Source: Ottelia alismoides
Lineage: Eukaryota; Streptophyta; Magnoliopsida; Alismatales; Hydrocharitaceae
Direction: 5' to 3'
NCBI GenBank assembly: GCA_037367405.1
Contig: JAZKJV010000301.1
Coordinates: forward strand, 372,001-436,000
Length of the DNA stretch: 64,000 nucleotides
Shown: piece after piece, positions 1 to 11,868 of the stretch
Numbering within the stretch: the first letter of the stretch is position 1
Layout of the letters: every line of letters begins with the position of its first letter
Notes under the pieces: model-generated
What the model was told of the DNA's origin: nothing
The model's input: the letters and a program-made list of their open reading frames with translations, nothing else
Databases searched by the model: none
Position numbers and translations under genes: made by a program

Positions 1-171
1 TGGGAGCACTTTACCGCTCGATTCAAATTCGATTAGATGATGTTCATCTACCAAAATTCAAGAGTTTATGTTGTGAAGCAAGAATTCCTCGCCTTTATCT
101 TTTACTTCATTTCTTGTGAGTTTTCATCCTTGGAACATCATATACAATCTCTCAACTCAATTACGTTGACA

Positions 172-533
172 CGAACCGGTATCGCCTCCGCTCAGTTACC
201 GGCCGACGGGCTGTACCACCTGATATAATGCAAATATGCAATCGATCAGCACCACATCCATAGAAGCATGAGAAGAAGAGACAACTAGATGTGAGGTCAT
301 TTCTTGCTGACTTTAGAAAAGACAAATTGTTATAAAGTAGAACGAGTGCAACTCTCTCCCATTCACTCTTTCGAAGGGGTTACATTTTTTGTGGTAGAGA
401 AGTGGCAATGTCCCTCACCTCAATTACAAACTTATAGTTCTACTCCCATTAAGACTACACATATAATACAACTCAAACACTATTTGGATTAGGAGTCTAA
501 TCCTTTAGGATTCTCAATTCGAACAACTTGTGA
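172..533. repeat. Degenerate solo LTR of the miniature LTR-element family
   Basis: This stretch follows the same order of motifs as the LTRs at 6907-7410 and 7795-8247: an accCGGTATCGcctcc block, a tgcaaTCGAtcagCACCAcATC block, a GTGCAactctctcccatt block, GGGGTTAcat, a GGCAATgtccCTCACCTC block, then ATACAACTCAA and GGATTAGGAGTCTAATCC. It is clearly more diverged than those two LTRs from each other, and no internal region or partner LTR is visible beside it, so it is best read as an old solo LTR. Ends are approximate. Confidence 0.6.
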
Positions 534-669
534 TGTTTTTGATAGGAAGAGACTATAACAAATCGATCTAAGCATCTTAGACCATATCATAACCTATTTA
601 GATGTAAGCTGTTACCTTAAATATCAATCAAACTAGAATGCGAGATATCAATCAAACAACTTGGGTTGT

Positions 670-755
670 TGTAGTGCTGTAAGTCACTACAGCCGCTCGA
701 TCATGCTTGAGCGGCTGTAATGCATTACAACACTGCAGCAGAGGATCCGCACTAT
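670..755. repeat. Hairpin element (imperfect inverted repeat)
   Basis: Arms at 670-698 and 709-737 pair over about 29 bp (CAGCCGCTC next to the loop is perfect) around a 10-nt loop. The outer sequence GCAGCAGAGGATCC recurs, inverted, at 63816-63860, which suggests a small foldback family. It encodes nothing. Confidence 0.55.
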
Positions 756-940
756 GCGAGATAAATATCAGTCATCCTTTGTCCGTTCCTTTTCCATTCT
801 CTCTCTCTCCCAATGGGACAAAATTAGATTGGTCTGGTGTTAAATGGTCCGTCGACAGTTTCCCATAAAACTTAGCTGAGATGTAGTTCATATCGAATTT
901 TCAAGACGCGTCCAACGAAACGAAAGGAGTGGTTGGACCG

Positions 941-1090
941 GGATCATCTGCGGTACTGCACTCTGTAGTAACCGCACGAGCCGATCGATCTTATCGGACG
1001 GTATGCACGAATTCGCATGGTACGGGTCCACTAAAAGTGCGAATTCATACGACGGTTACTGCAGAAACTACAGTACTGCAAAGGATCCTC
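941..1090. mobile_element. Foldback MITE-like element
   Basis: The left end (GGATCATCTGCGGTACTG, then GTAGTAACCG) is the inverted counterpart of the right end (CGGTTACTGCAG, then CAGTACTGCAAAGGATCC). An inner pair GCACGAATTCGCAT / AGTGCGAATTCATAC continues the fold, so nearly the whole 150 bp can form one long hairpin. No clear target duplication was found. It shares the GGATCC..CTGC terminal motif with the hairpin at 670-755. Confidence 0.5.
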
Positions 1091-1371
1091 TCGCTTGAAA
1101 GGGGAAGCAGAAAGCATGATGTGCATATTCCCCTTTGGTTTATTCCTGTGATAATTTGATATTATATTGAAGTAACGTTGTAAAGAAAATATGCTGATAT
1201 GCGGAGAACATCACCCACTTGATCTGCATAGCAGAACTAAAAAGAAGAAGAAGAAAGCTACGCCTGCTTGAAAGGAAGGTCGCCATTGGATGTTCCCGCA
1301 GCAATTTCTGGAGGAAGTGCTTCTCTTACCTCCTTCCATCACCTCTCAGTACTCCTTCCAAGACTCCTGTA

Positions 1372-1680
1372 CACTACAAGAAAAATGAGTTATAGTCACG
1401 GATTGTGGCTACGGAAACTTGTTGCCACGATAATTCCGTGGTCACTAGTTTCTTGTAGCTACAATATGTGGTCAAAGTCTTCATACAAGAGTTGTGGCCA
1501 CGACAAGTTCTGTGGTCACTTGTAGTGGCCACGGTATATTCGTGGTTCGAGAACTCCCGCGACGAGACTTCTGCTACGGCTACTGGTCATGATGTGTCGT
1601 GACCAGAGCCTAATTCTGTGACCACAAACCCCATATCCGTAGGCATAGTTCTGTAGCCACAACTTGTTTTCCTTATAGTG
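1372..1680. mobile_element. CACTA-type MITE, 309 bp
   Basis: It begins CACTACAAGAAAAATGAG and ends with the inverted counterpart ...TTGTTTTCCTTATAGTG, i.e. CACTA-superfamily (En/Spm-like) terminal inverted repeats. The interior is made of many short GTGGCCACG / CCGTGGTCAC subterminal repeats in both orientations, as expected for transposase-binding ends. Flanking trinucleotides are GTA and GGA (2 of 3 match). The same family, inverted, forms the outer element at 26031-27951. No coding capacity. Confidence 0.8.
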
Positions 1681-2791
1681 GGAGAAGAAGAAGAAGAAGG
1701 CAAGGACCATTCACGTGTCATTTGCTAAAACCCTAGTTAATGCTCCTGATGGTCATATTTCCATATATAATAAGTCCGGCAGCTGATGATACACCAGATC
1801 AAGCTTTTGTAATTAGATTTTAATTGCGTGTCGTCATAACTTGATGTTGGCACATGCAAACACTAGCTTCAACAAAGTTGATCTATGGCAATTGACTGAT
1901 AATTTTCAAGTTTGTTGCCATATTTTTCTATGTAAACACTTCGTGAAATTTGATCGATGGCAACTCATTGCCATAAACTCCAATCTTAAATTTATAATGA
2001 CGCATATTTTTCATCATAAATTAGCTTTTATTCTTGTAGTTAGAAATGTCATATTCATCTAAATGTTCATTTAATAGCGATTTATCATTCAACTTATTCG
2101 TTAAAATTTGTGCAAATCGTTGCTAAATTTAGCAAAGATTAGAAAAAAATGACAATGAATAATTATCGCAATATGATTCATTCGCTAGACATTTAACAAT
2201 TGCGAATTTAAAGAAGCAACAGATATTATTTGTTGTTGCACATGTAACTACGAATTATATGGCAACTAATGCTGAATCATTCATTTCCTTAAATCAGCTT
2301 TGTTTTAGAGGAGATATGTACCTTTCAACAAAATTAGTTCGTTTCTAACGATCATCAATGAATGTTATATTTGTTGCTAAATGTTCATGATATTTTACTC
2401 GTTGATTTATTCGTTAAAATTAATATTAATTATTGTTATGTTTAACAATGATTAGTATGAAAAAATTCAAACGGTAATCATTATTATACGATTAACTGTT
2501 AGATTTATAGCAAAACATACATGTTCATTGCTACTTTGAGAAATCAACTAACAAATTCTATTTTTGTTATATTTTTAACTATGCAAGATATGATAATAGA
2601 TATTAATTATTCGCTAGCTAAAGTCAATCTTGTTGTAGTGAAATCATTCGGATTTATTTGTTTAATGAGGCGTTGCACTCAAGGCGGCACATTTTCTGTT
2701 AGCTTAAGTCAATCTTGTTGTAGCGAAATAATTTGGATTTGCTTTTTTTTAACTTGCGTGCATTTAACTCGATGCGGTACGTTTTCAGTTC
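1681..2791. other. AT-rich non-coding stretch
   Basis: About 1.1 kb with no recognisable gene. Between about 1840 and 2640 there are scattered short repeats of the kind GTTGCCA / GGCAACT / TCGTTGCTAAAT, resembling the interior of a decayed DNA transposon, but I could not find paired ends. The short frames here have no recognisable motif. Confidence 0.5.
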
Positions 2792-3080
2792 GGGTCCGTT
2801 TGGCTGCCAGGGTACGTCGGGGAATCCGGACATACCCCTGGCCCCAACTCTGCATTCCTGGATTAGGATTGCTTGTATCGACGCTACAATTTTTTTTGGT
2901 ATAATATTTTTAACCATGTTAAAATAAACTTATTAACATAAACGTATATTATAATCATTTAAAAAAATTCAATATAACACATAATAAATATCACATCATA
3001 TTACAATTATCATTTAACCCTCCCAACAGCTATTATTCAAAGACCCCATCCCACCTCAACCCAATAACCAAACATGCCCT
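2792..3080. mobile_element. Candidate Tourist-like MITE
   Basis: The left end GGGTCCGTTTGGCTGCCAGG and the right end, read inverted as AGGGCATGTTTGGTTATTGG, form imperfect terminal inverted repeats of the GG..TGTTTGG type seen in Tourist/PIF-Harbinger MITEs. The right flank carries TTA, the usual target triplet of that group, but a matching left copy is not clear. Confidence 0.45.
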
Positions 3081-3396
3081 TAGAATTATACGTAGTATGT
3101 TAAATAGCACGTATGCATTTTATGTCTTTGTTGTTTTGTATTTTGTCTCTGTGTATATGTTAATTTTTATTATTTTGACTATATCTATGTGATATGTACA
3201 ACTATAGCTTTTGTATGTTTTGATTTTATATTTATATTTTCATAATTTTCTTTTATCTTTGAAATTAACATTACACAAAGTAAGACTCTTATTTTCAAAA
3301 TTAGGAAAAATATCTATCTTATTTACAAAATACAAGGTGAGACCAAATGAAGGCAAACTTTAGGAGGGACGCCCATAAATTCTAGGACACCGGTAC

Positions 3397-4269
3397 TAGG
3401 GTGGAGCATAGGTTCGGGCCAGCCCGGATCCAACCCGTACCTGACTCACCAAAACCCGGCACGATCCGGACCCGATATGGGTCGGGCCCGAGCTTTCATT
3501 TCCTCAAAATTGTATAGTCGGTCCGGGCCCAACCCAAACCCGCAAAAACCCATCAAAACCCGCCGACCCGACTTTGAAACACCCTAACTCACGTACGCTT
3601 CACATCTATCCTATCTATCTATCTAGAGTATTTGCATCCCTCCTGCCCTCCTATCATGTTATATATATCCGGATGTATATACACATCTATAACTTTACTT
3701 GATTGGGTTTAGAAATAGTGGACAATGCCGTTATACCAACCGTAAGAATTAAGTTAAACCATAAATTTTCATGATCATATCGACACCTTTTAATTAGATT
3801 CATATTATTCTTTTTAAATGGATTTTCTATTTCAAAATAAAGTTATAGCGGTAATTTATACAAACTGAGTGTTGATATTATTTTAGCATTAATAATTAGT
3901 CAATAAAAAGTAAGAGAAAATGGATAGATATAAATTCCAATCAAGGCAATTTATAGCAGATACATTATCATGCGATATTATATTATATAAGTTATATAAT
4001 TAATAATTAAGAGAGCGATTCACGGTGGTATAATTATTGGACGGATCGTGTCTACGCCTAAATACAAAGTGTTGTATTCTCCACTTATGTTCGGTATTGA
4101 TTCAGCGGGATCTAGCTCGATCTGAACCCGAGCCCGAAATACTGGACCTTAGGCCGGGCCTGGGTCCGGGTTTTCACAAAATTTACAGACCTCGACCTGA
4201 CCCACAAAATGACGGGCTTGGGTCAGGCTTTCCTAGGTTGAGCCGAGTCAAGCCCAATGCTCCGGCCTA
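3397..4269. mobile_element. hAT-like non-autonomous element, 0.87 kb
   Basis: It starts TAGGGTGGAGCATAGG and ends with the inverted version ..CCAATGCTCCGGCCTA. Both subterminal regions are rich in CGGGCC/GGGTCCGGG repeats, and the middle is AT-rich. The flanking octamers (3389-3396 and 4270-4277) match at 5 of 8 positions, a worn hAT-style 8-bp duplication. A truncated relative lies at 42808-43271. No transposase is encoded. Confidence 0.55.
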
Positions 4270-4772
4270 ACTAGTAGCCCTAACTAGTAGCTCCATCTGT
4301 GTTTCTAGTTTTCGTGTGCCACACCCATTGCCATCTCGGTATGGTGTATTCAAAACCAAGATTAGGTAACTCCCACGAGAATGCCACCAGCTACCATTGG
4401 GATATTCATGGCTTCTTAGGTTCAATTTGGATTCCAATAATGGAGGGATAATATATTAATATTAATAGTTTGAAGCATAGTTTCCTTATCTTGTTAGTAT
4501 TATATATATAATGTTATATTATATTGAAATATTTTTTATTTCTTCTTGTTATATCATTTACCATCTCTTCTTTTTTCTTTAAGTAGAAAACCAAGAAAAA
4601 TGTTGCAAAGAGTGACGAAGAAGAGGGCAATAACACCGAGGAGGATATGGAGACATATAAACAACCAAAAATATAGGGGGATCACAATCCCAAAAGTCAT
4701 GTACAATCAAAAGAAGTAAAATAGAAATCACGAGGACAACAGCAAGGGCAAGGAAAAGGACAATATCTTGAA

Positions 4773-5359
4773 TAGAGGTGTAAACGAGTCGAACATGAAG
4801 AACCAACTCAGGCTCGGTTCAGTTCGTTTAATATACTTTCGGGCTCGAGTTCGGTTCGGTTTGATAAAATGAAATATGTGATCTGGTTCGGTTCGACTCG
4901 GGTAAGGTACGGAAAGGTTCGGTTCGGCTTGTTAAAGGTTCGTTTAAGAATAAATATTGTGAAAACGTTTCTGTCGAAAAGGAAAAACCGCAGGGGAGGT
5001 TTTGTTGGGTTTCGAGAATAGAGAATATAGACTTAGGGAGTAGATGACTGAATGGATTTGAGAAAATAATTGAATAGCCCTTACATTAACACAAAATGTA
5101 TTTTTTCCTTATATATACAATATATATATGTATATATACTTTTATATATGTATGTATACAATTATCATCAAAAAAAAAAAAAAATGTATGTATACAATTG
5201 GACTTTTAATGAACCGGACATGAGCGAACCTATGTTTTTGAGGTTGAGTTTGTTTATTTAATCGAACCCAAACTCGTGTTCAGGTTCGGTTCGTTTATTT
5301 TCGAATCGAGTCTGAATCGAACTTTTAGCGAGCCGATCTGAGCGAATGTCGAACCCCTA
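4773..5359. mobile_element. hAT-like non-autonomous element, 0.59 kb
   Basis: The left end TAGAGGTGTAAACGAG and the inverted right end TTAGGGGTTCGACATTCG are related. Both flanks of the AT-rich centre hold reiterated GGTTCGGTTCG motifs in opposite orientation. The target duplication is not convincing. The middle carries a poly-A run and a TATATATG microsatellite. Confidence 0.45.
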
Positions 5360-5925
5360 ATATTGACAAGAGAATGAGAAGTAAGAGGTGGTGAAGGCAA
5401 GAAGTTATTTTTGTTTATGATTGTTGTTGTAAGTTTTCTTACGTAAAAGTTCACTTTTTTTTGTTAGAACTAGGGTTAGCATTATAATATATAATGTTAG
5501 CAACTATGTCAATTTTCTTCATTTATCTTGTCATATTAAGGTTTGTGGATGGGCCCCTTATTTTTGTGGATGGGTCTCTTATTTTGTGGATCAACGATAT
5601 CTTTACAAGTATACATGGATATATAGAATCACAATACATCTTTGCATGTACATCTGAATTGTTTGTGGATTGCATGTGTGTCCTCCACTTGGAAAAGCGT
5701 GTCGCTCATTTTGATTGCAACATTAGTATGTTTGCTCTTCATTTGTGGATGTCAAAAAGAAGCATGCTGGCTATGTTATATAATGATGTTCGCATGTTAC
5801 TGATGATTAATGTAGGTTCAACTATTTTTATCATCGAATGTCTGCAGACATAATCATTCGTAGAGTCTGAATGAATCTAAAACCAACTTGTAATGAAATT
5901 GTCCAAGCCAACCACCAATCCTTAA

Positions 5926-6172
5926 GGTGCGTTCAATTCGGAAATAAGCAGGAATAAGGATGGGGAATAAGGAGCATAAGGGTCTATTCCTTGTTCGGCT
6001 GGAGGATAGGAATAAGGAGAATAAGGTGAAATAAAGGTAGGTAAGGTGAGATAAAGATAGGAATAAGAGTGAAATAAGATTGAATAATGGAGAATAGTCG
6101 TACCATTGGGAACTGTGTCGGGAGAAGAATTGATCCCTTATTTCAGGATCAATTCTCCAACCAAATATAGCC
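5926..6172. mobile_element. Tourist-like MITE, copy A of a five-copy family
   Basis: Ends GGTGCGTTCAATTCGG and (inverted) GGCTATATTTGGTTGG are GGNNNTGTTTGG-type terminal repeats, and both flanks read TTAA, consistent with the TAA/TTA target of PIF/Harbinger-Tourist elements. The interior is dominated by GGAATAAGG repeats on one strand. Relatives lie at 8697-8939, 13408-13665, 21993-22229 and 62998-63245. Confidence 0.7.
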
Positions 6173-6906
6173 TTAAGTAATCGCACAGAGAAGACAACGA
6201 TTTACATGGAAAAACCTCACCGATGTACTGGGAAAAATCTCACTATGATGGAAGTAATAAAGAACGACGAGATATGGAAGCTATACTACCTCCCACGGAA
6301 AGACAATGTATCTTCAGAAGATGACAACCTTGCTTGATCAAAATCTTTTGATTTGGGGCAATTTATACAGTACCCATTTTTGAAACGATCACCCTAATCT
6401 AATAAAAAGAGGATGCAAATCCAACATTTGGATATATAGAAGGATTAAGTCTTATCAAATATGGTCCAAATGAAAATAGGATTAATCTTAAGAAAGAAGG
6501 CTCATGCATATTCAACAATCTATATGTTATTTAATTTTTTGTATTTATTTTCTTTCCATTCCATGGAAAAATAAAATAGAATGATACAACATGCATGTAG
6601 GAGTGAAAAGACAATTTAAGAAGCGTAAAAAGAAACAATCCTAGTACCCTATACAGGAGGTTTTTTTAATGGTAGGCCCCGTAATTTCGAGAGTCCGGAA
6701 CATTTTCCTTTAAAGTGTAGACACACTGCACTACTACCAGAACACTCCTTGGGTTTCTTTACACGTGATTGAACCAAACAAATTAAAAAGGAAATCCTAA
6801 ATTGCAATCCAATAAAAGTGCTTTATATGTACCTACAATGCTAGTTATTCGCATACTAAATCACTTGATATTTTTATCCACGTGCAGTGTATAGTTGAGT
6901 GTGATG
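6173..6906. other. Non-coding stretch between elements
   Basis: About 730 bp of AT-rich sequence in which I see no gene, paired repeat or RNA. The stretch from 6180 to 6330 has CGATTTACATGGAAAAACCTC, a phrase often seen in plant LTRs, but no partner copy was found. Confidence 0.4.
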
Positions 6907-7410
6907 TGTTGGAACGAAAGCGGTACCAACTCCAGTATAATACTACTTGCTAGGAACACAACCTACCGACATCGTCTCCTCTCAAATACCGTACCCATGG
7001 ATACGGAAGCGGATGTAGATCCAGATGCATATGCGTAATCATCCACCATCACAGAAGCACATGAAGAAAAGAAATGAAGTATAACGGTAGTCGATCACCT
7101 CTCGTGACCACCGGAGAAGAAAGATCACTAAAAGAAGAACCGGTACAACTCTCTTCATTCCCATGCTCTCTTCCTCTATTCTCTCCCTCTCCCCCTTTCT
7201 CTCTAGGGGTTAAATTATTCTTGTAGTGGTGTAGAGGCAATGCCTCCACCTCATCTTTATATAGCTCAAATACTACCTCATAGTCCTATTTCTAATAGGA
7301 CTTTAAATAAATACAACTCAACTGGTATTAGGATAAGAGTCCAAATCCATTAGAATTAGGAGTCCAATCCCACTAGGATTCTTAATCCTAATTTAGCTTT
7401 AATCCTGACA
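6907..7410 (-). repeat. 3' LTR of the TRIM-like element
   Basis: Direct repeat partner of 7795-8247: shared order of TGTTGGAACG, GGAACAC, GGTTA and GGCAAT blocks and a CT-rich stretch, ending in AATCCTGACA. On the plus strand it contains a worn AATACTACTTGCTAGGAACAC motif near its start, matching the primer-site-like repeats described for the element. Confidence 0.78.
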
Positions 7411-7727
7411 ATATCTCCTTTGAGTTGAATTCCGTGATTATCTTTTCATCGTTTTGAGTCTGCAATGGGTCATCCTAATCATTTGCAAGTCTCGTTTGCA
7501 GGAACTCACCAACTTTGGGTGGTGCATCCATCGTTGGGTGCCCTCGATATGCCACATTTCACGATCTCCTGCCAGCCACCACTGCAGAACTCTTCGATGC
7601 CTCTGGTCGATTTATCAAGAGACCGTAATATCACAGCTTCTGAGGATTGCACATATGCTTCATCACGTCGTCTCGTCGATGTTGAACATCACGTAGATCT
7701 GTCGTATCGTGTCCCTTTTACAACGTT

Positions 7728-7830
7728 GAACATGGCTCTGATACCACTTGATGGGAATTAAAGAACCCGATATCAACTCTGCTTTGATACCAGTTGTTGG
7801 AACGGAAGCAATGCCAACTCTGCTCTAATA
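7728..7830 (-). promoter_or_regulatory. Three primer-binding-site-like motifs in a row
   Basis: Plus-strand copies GCTCTGATACCAC (about 7734), CTGCTTTGATACCAG (about 7780) and CTGCTCTAATACCAC (about 7820) are spaced about 40-46 bp apart. Read on the minus strand each is a version of TGGTATCAGAGC, the complement of the 3' end of plant initiator Met tRNA. The middle one abuts the 5' LTR and is the likely functional site; the third lies inside the LTR. Confidence 0.6.
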
Positions 7831-8247
7831 CCACTTGTTAGGAACACGACACACCGGTATCGTCTCCTCTCGGATATGGGACCACTGGATACGAAAGCAG
7901 ATGTAGATACGGATTCAGATACGCAATCGACCACCATCACAAAAGAACATGAAGAAAATAACTAGGTATAATGGTGGTCGGTCACCTCTCACGAACGCCG
8001 GAAAAGAAAGATCACTAAAGAAGGAGTGCAGCTCTCTCCGTTCTCTCGCTCTCTTCCTCTTCTCTCCCTCTCCTCCTTTCTCTCTAGGGGTTACATTGTT
8101 CTTATGGTGATGTGGAGGCAATATCTCCACCTCCTCTTTATATAACCCAAATACAACATCATACTCCTATTCCAAATAGGACTTTAAATAGAATACAACT
8201 CAACAACTATTAGGATTCCTAATCCTAATTTAACTCTAATCCTAACA
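7795..8247 (-). repeat. 5' LTR of the TRIM-like element
   Basis: Starts TGTTGGAACGGAAGC and ends CTAATCCTAACA on the plus strand; direct repeat partner of 6907-7410. Confidence 0.78.
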
Positions 8248-8696
8248 CGATGGAACATCAAATAACATAGAGAGGCTTCTTTCGCGATTACCAATCGTAC
8301 GTTGTCACTATAATACAGTACTCCCAAGGATATAAAAAGTATCAGCACGACCAAGAACTTCAGATCACTTCCACGAATAGTGTAGAAAACAACGTTATGC
8401 AATGAGATTGTGATAAACAACAAAAAAAAACAGAAATGTCTTTATAGTAACATAGAAGCCAATGCGATAGAATCAATTAATATGGACGAAGACCATTACC
8501 CAGGTTTTAGGTCGAAATATAAAAGCAGCGACACATGCTATTATCTCCATACTTAATCAGGGGTCAGCACGTTTCAAAAGATGCAGCATCGAAATATTTA
8601 CTGTGCACAGTCCTATCTGCTGTTCTAGCCTTTTAATTGGCACCAATCAACCTTGACATGAACAAAATAAGCCGCCAGTTGCTTCAGATAACTTGC

Positions 8697-8939
8697 ATAT
8701 TCGGTTCGGAATAAGAACGAATAAGGATGGGGAATAAGGAGAATAAGGGTCTATTTTTTGTTCAGCTGGAGGATATGAATAAGAAGAATAAGGTGAAATA
8801 AAAATAGGTAAGGTAGGATAAAGATAGAAATAAGAATGAAATAAGATAAAATAATAGAGAATAGTCATACCACTGGTAACTATGTTGGGAAGAGAATTAA
8901 CCCCTTATTTCAGAGCCTATTCTCCAACCAAACAAGGCC
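8697..8939. mobile_element. Tourist-like MITE, copy B
   Basis: Contains the same GGAATAAGG-rich interior as copy A and ends ..CCAAACAAGGCC followed by TAA. The left terminus is eroded (TTCGGTTCGGAATAAG). Confidence 0.65.
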
Positions 8940-8989
8940 TAAGAAATCAACCGTACATCAAGGGCCTAAGAAATCAACCGTACATCAAC
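8936..8989. repeat. 27-bp tandem duplication at the MITE edge
   Basis: The 27 bp starting GGCCTAAGAAATCAACCG occur twice head to tail (8936-8962 and 8963-8989), differing only at the last base. The duplicated unit includes the last 4 bp of MITE copy B and the TAA target, so it arose after the insertion, probably by slippage or local repair. Confidence 0.85.
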
Positions 8990-9283
8990 AGAAACTTCTG
9001 AGCTGCCCTTGCAAGACAAAATGTGCTTCAATTTTATCAAATATTATTCAAATCAAATTTCCATCCATGGATTTATTTTCCAGCACAGAAAAGTTCTGCC
9101 TTTGATTACCCTTCCTGGGAGAAAGATGCTAATTGAACTTATAAGAGCATGCATATCGCTGCCCTTTTTTGAACAAACCATTACCATCTAAACTGGACAA
9201 GTCAATGATGTTATAATAACCAAGATTATCTATATCGATCTTTGGCAAAATTAATCAATATGCATATCCTGTTACTCCAAACC

Positions 9284-9925
9284 AGGGGCGGAACCAGGAA
9301 TTTCATCAAAGAAGGGCCGAGTATACAACTATTATTTATGCTAAAAAATAGAAAATGTATGTATTTTCGAACGATATTTTTAAATAGAATTAATAATTTT
9401 AAAATGAACCTCTTTCAATCTAGATAAACTTAGAATTTAAATCTTAATGTTAGAATTTCAAATAGATTGATATTTTCAGGGGTTATTTTCAAAATTGGGT
9501 AAATATAATAATTTAAGCATCTCTAAATCCTAAAAAGGCTAAATTATCAAAAAATTTGAAATAAAAAAGTTCATGGTCAAAAGAAAACCATAAAATTTAT
9601 TTTATTTACAAGGAGTACTAAAAACAATGGGAGAGATAAATAATTTCGAATACAATTTTATATCAATTTTTTTGATACGTTGGAAATGATTGGTTAAAAC
9701 ATATAAAAGAAAATAAAATTGATGGAAATAAGATTTGATAAAATAATAACCATGTCATTCTACCACTAGACCATTTAATGATTCTATAATCTTTTTCCGA
9801 CATTATTAATTATAATACAATTGAGGAAGGACCGTATTAAAAGCTTGATACATTGTACAAGTGACGTATAATAATCATGAGGAGACCATGACTTCCTCAC
9901 ATAATATATACTAGTTCCGCCCATG
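9284..9925. mobile_element. Non-autonomous DNA element with GGGGCGGAACCAG ends
   Basis: Left end CAGGGGCGGAACCAGGAA and right end, inverted, GCATGGGCGGAACTAGTA are terminal inverted repeats. CTCCAA occurs just outside both ends as a possible target duplication. A minus-strand tRNA-like phrase (TGGTCTAGTGGTAGAAT, about 9750-9775) lies inside. The rest is AT-rich and non-coding. Confidence 0.55.
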
Positions 9926-10930
9926 CTCCAATAACACCCACAGCAACATTGCTGTAACTGACCTAACCAGAGTTCTGAAAACTGAACGCATATCAATAGA
10001 ATAAATAGAGATAAGCCAACAGAGGACAAAGCACAAATCAAAGGTCAAACGATAAGAAGAAATCAAAAGAATAAAAGCAGACATGTATCATGGCACAAAC
10101 ATACCATCATAAAATACAAGGTACCGAACAAGTAGCAGTGCTTCAACTGGCCATCACCAGCAGCAGCACCACCCACCCACCCCGTTGTGAGTGTCTTGGG
10201 AAAGAACAAGCAAGGAGCAATGCAAGAGAATCCGTGGGAACTACACCCATGAGTAGACACATGAGCAGCAAAAGTAATCACTCCCTTCCCCTCCCTCACT
10301 ACCATGCACACGACACAGCGCACACCCAACAAACAACATCAACAGTAAACTAAGAAAAACTGCTCCCTCCCATTTCCCATGACCAACTGTTAGCGAACAG
10401 TACAGCCATGTTCCTTGTAAACACAAAAAAAACAAGGGTTTCTAGGTAATGCACCCATCTCCGATGCTTGCAGTAGCTGATGAGAGAGAGAGAGAGAGCG
10501 ATATGGAGAGGGAGAGATTCGGAGGAGAGTAGTGAAGGTGTGCAAGCTGGCAGAGCTAAAGAAGCCAATAATTAATCTATGGTGGTCAAGAATAGGGTGC
10601 TGAATGTCTACTACCCTAGACATGTGTGGTGCAAGCCCTATGGCTATGACATCCTACATGCTACAACCCATCCTATGTATAGGGATATAGACTCTAGGGC
10701 AGAAAAAAGTAACACATCAGAGAAAAAGAGAGAGAGAGAGGAGAGTGGAGAGAGAGAGCATCTCACCACCAACAACGTGATGGGATTATATCAAACACCT
10801 GTTAATTACAGTGTTTTCTTTCATGCTTAAACATATAGCCATAGCTGTCTACTGGGAACGACCACCAATTTTTGTGATCTGAGCATAGAACCTTCACGAT
10901 AGTCATCCCAACGGGAGCCCTAGAAGAGAA
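9926..10930. other. Downstream region of the SRS gene, with GA microsatellites
   Basis: About 1 kb without a recognisable gene. It includes the probable 3' untranslated region of the minus-strand SRS gene and (GA)n runs near 10482-10500 and 10728-10760. Short open frames here are low-complexity and unlikely to be genes. Confidence 0.5.
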
Positions 10931-11868
10931 CTACATCAGGTTGTGGTTGCCGAACTGCGTACCTCCTCCGGCGCCAACATAGGCGTCGGACTGCCCTCCG
11001 ACGACTTGGGCAACGCCGCCGCTGCGGCCGCTGCCCAAGTGCATCACCGAGATATTCGGCATTGCACTGGTGCTGCTGTTGTTGTTGCTGCTACTGGCGT
11101 TGTTGCTCTCGTCCTCCACGCCCTGATCGTAGAGGAACCCCTTGAAGACGTGACCGCCGATCTTCACCATTGCCTGATAGGCGTACACGTCCTCGCCGTC
11201 GTCAATCGACGTCACCCGCACGCACTTGAACACTGCCGGGGCTCGCACGTTCCTCGGCAGGCTCTCCTTGAAGCTGGCATCTATACATATACATATAGAT
11301 TTGTTATAGGTGTCGATTCTATACAAAATTTAGATATACCAAGAGGTGATCATCGACCTTGATGGCAAGAGGTGGTGTCAAAGCTGACGGGAGGGGTGTT
11401 GTTGGATGTGGAGGTGGTGGTATTGGAGGCTGAGCCAACGACCAGCCTCGGCTTCTTCGTCCCGGAGGTGGAGGCCGAGGTAGAACCCGCGAGCGCGGTG
11501 GAGAGCTGCTGCTGGCGTTCGCGGCGGCGCGCCGCGGGCACCCACGTGCTCCTGACGTGGGTGGTGCAGTCGAAACCGCGCCCCTTGCAGCACGTACGGC
11601 AGCGGCGGTGGGTGCAGTCCTTCTTGGCCTGGTTGCCGCAGTCCTGGCAGGTGGCGGTACCCGACCCGCCGCCGGGGTCTAATGTGGGCATGCGGGGGAA
11701 AGCGGCAGATGGGTTGTGCTGCTGCTGCTGCTGCTGGTAGAAGTGGAGGTTGCGGGAGTGCTCGTCCACGAGTTGGTCACAGACGTCGACGTGGTGGTGA
11801 TGATGGTGGTGGAAGGAGGAGGCGGCAGGTGCCACGACGAGGACGTCGCGGAGGCCAACCACGTTCAT
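10931..11868 (-). CDS. LRP1: SHI-RELATED SEQUENCE (SRS) transcription factor, LRP1 type
   Basis: Plant-specific nuclear transcription factor; the SHI/STY/LRP1 family activates auxin-biosynthesis genes in young organs. Exon 1 is 11358-11868 and exon 2 is 10931-11280, with a 77-bp GT-AG intron; the spliced frame has 287 codons (286 aa). Residues about 74-104 hold the RING-like zinc finger (CQDC..C..RRCRTCC..GFDC), followed by [12 protein letters not shown]. Exon 2 gives the IGGH domain ([16 protein letters not shown], around 209-224), both family hallmarks. A polyhistidine and a polyglutamine run lie between the N-terminus and the finger. I chose ATG 11868 because [15 protein letters not shown] matches the usual start of LRP1 proteins. 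The frame is open a further 53 codons upstream but reaches a TAG with no ATG. Coding sequence is GC-rich compared with its surroundings. No frameshift is seen. Confidence 0.92.

Larger units (their letters stand above)
6907..8247 (-). mobile_element. Miniature LTR retrotransposon (TRIM-like), 1.34 kb
   Basis: Two direct repeats, 6907-7410 (504 bp) and 7795-8247 (453 bp), both begin TGTTGGAACG and end in CA, and they enclose only about 384 bp of non-coding DNA. On the minus strand the right-hand repeat is followed at once by TGGTATCAAAGC, close to the primer site for initiator Met tRNA, and CAAAGGAGATAT precedes the left-hand repeat as polypurine tract, so the element reads leftward. Flanking pentamers TGATG and CGATG match at 4 of 5 positions. 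There is no gag or pol, so it depends on another element's enzymes. The LTRs differ at many positions, so the insertion is old. Confidence 0.8.
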
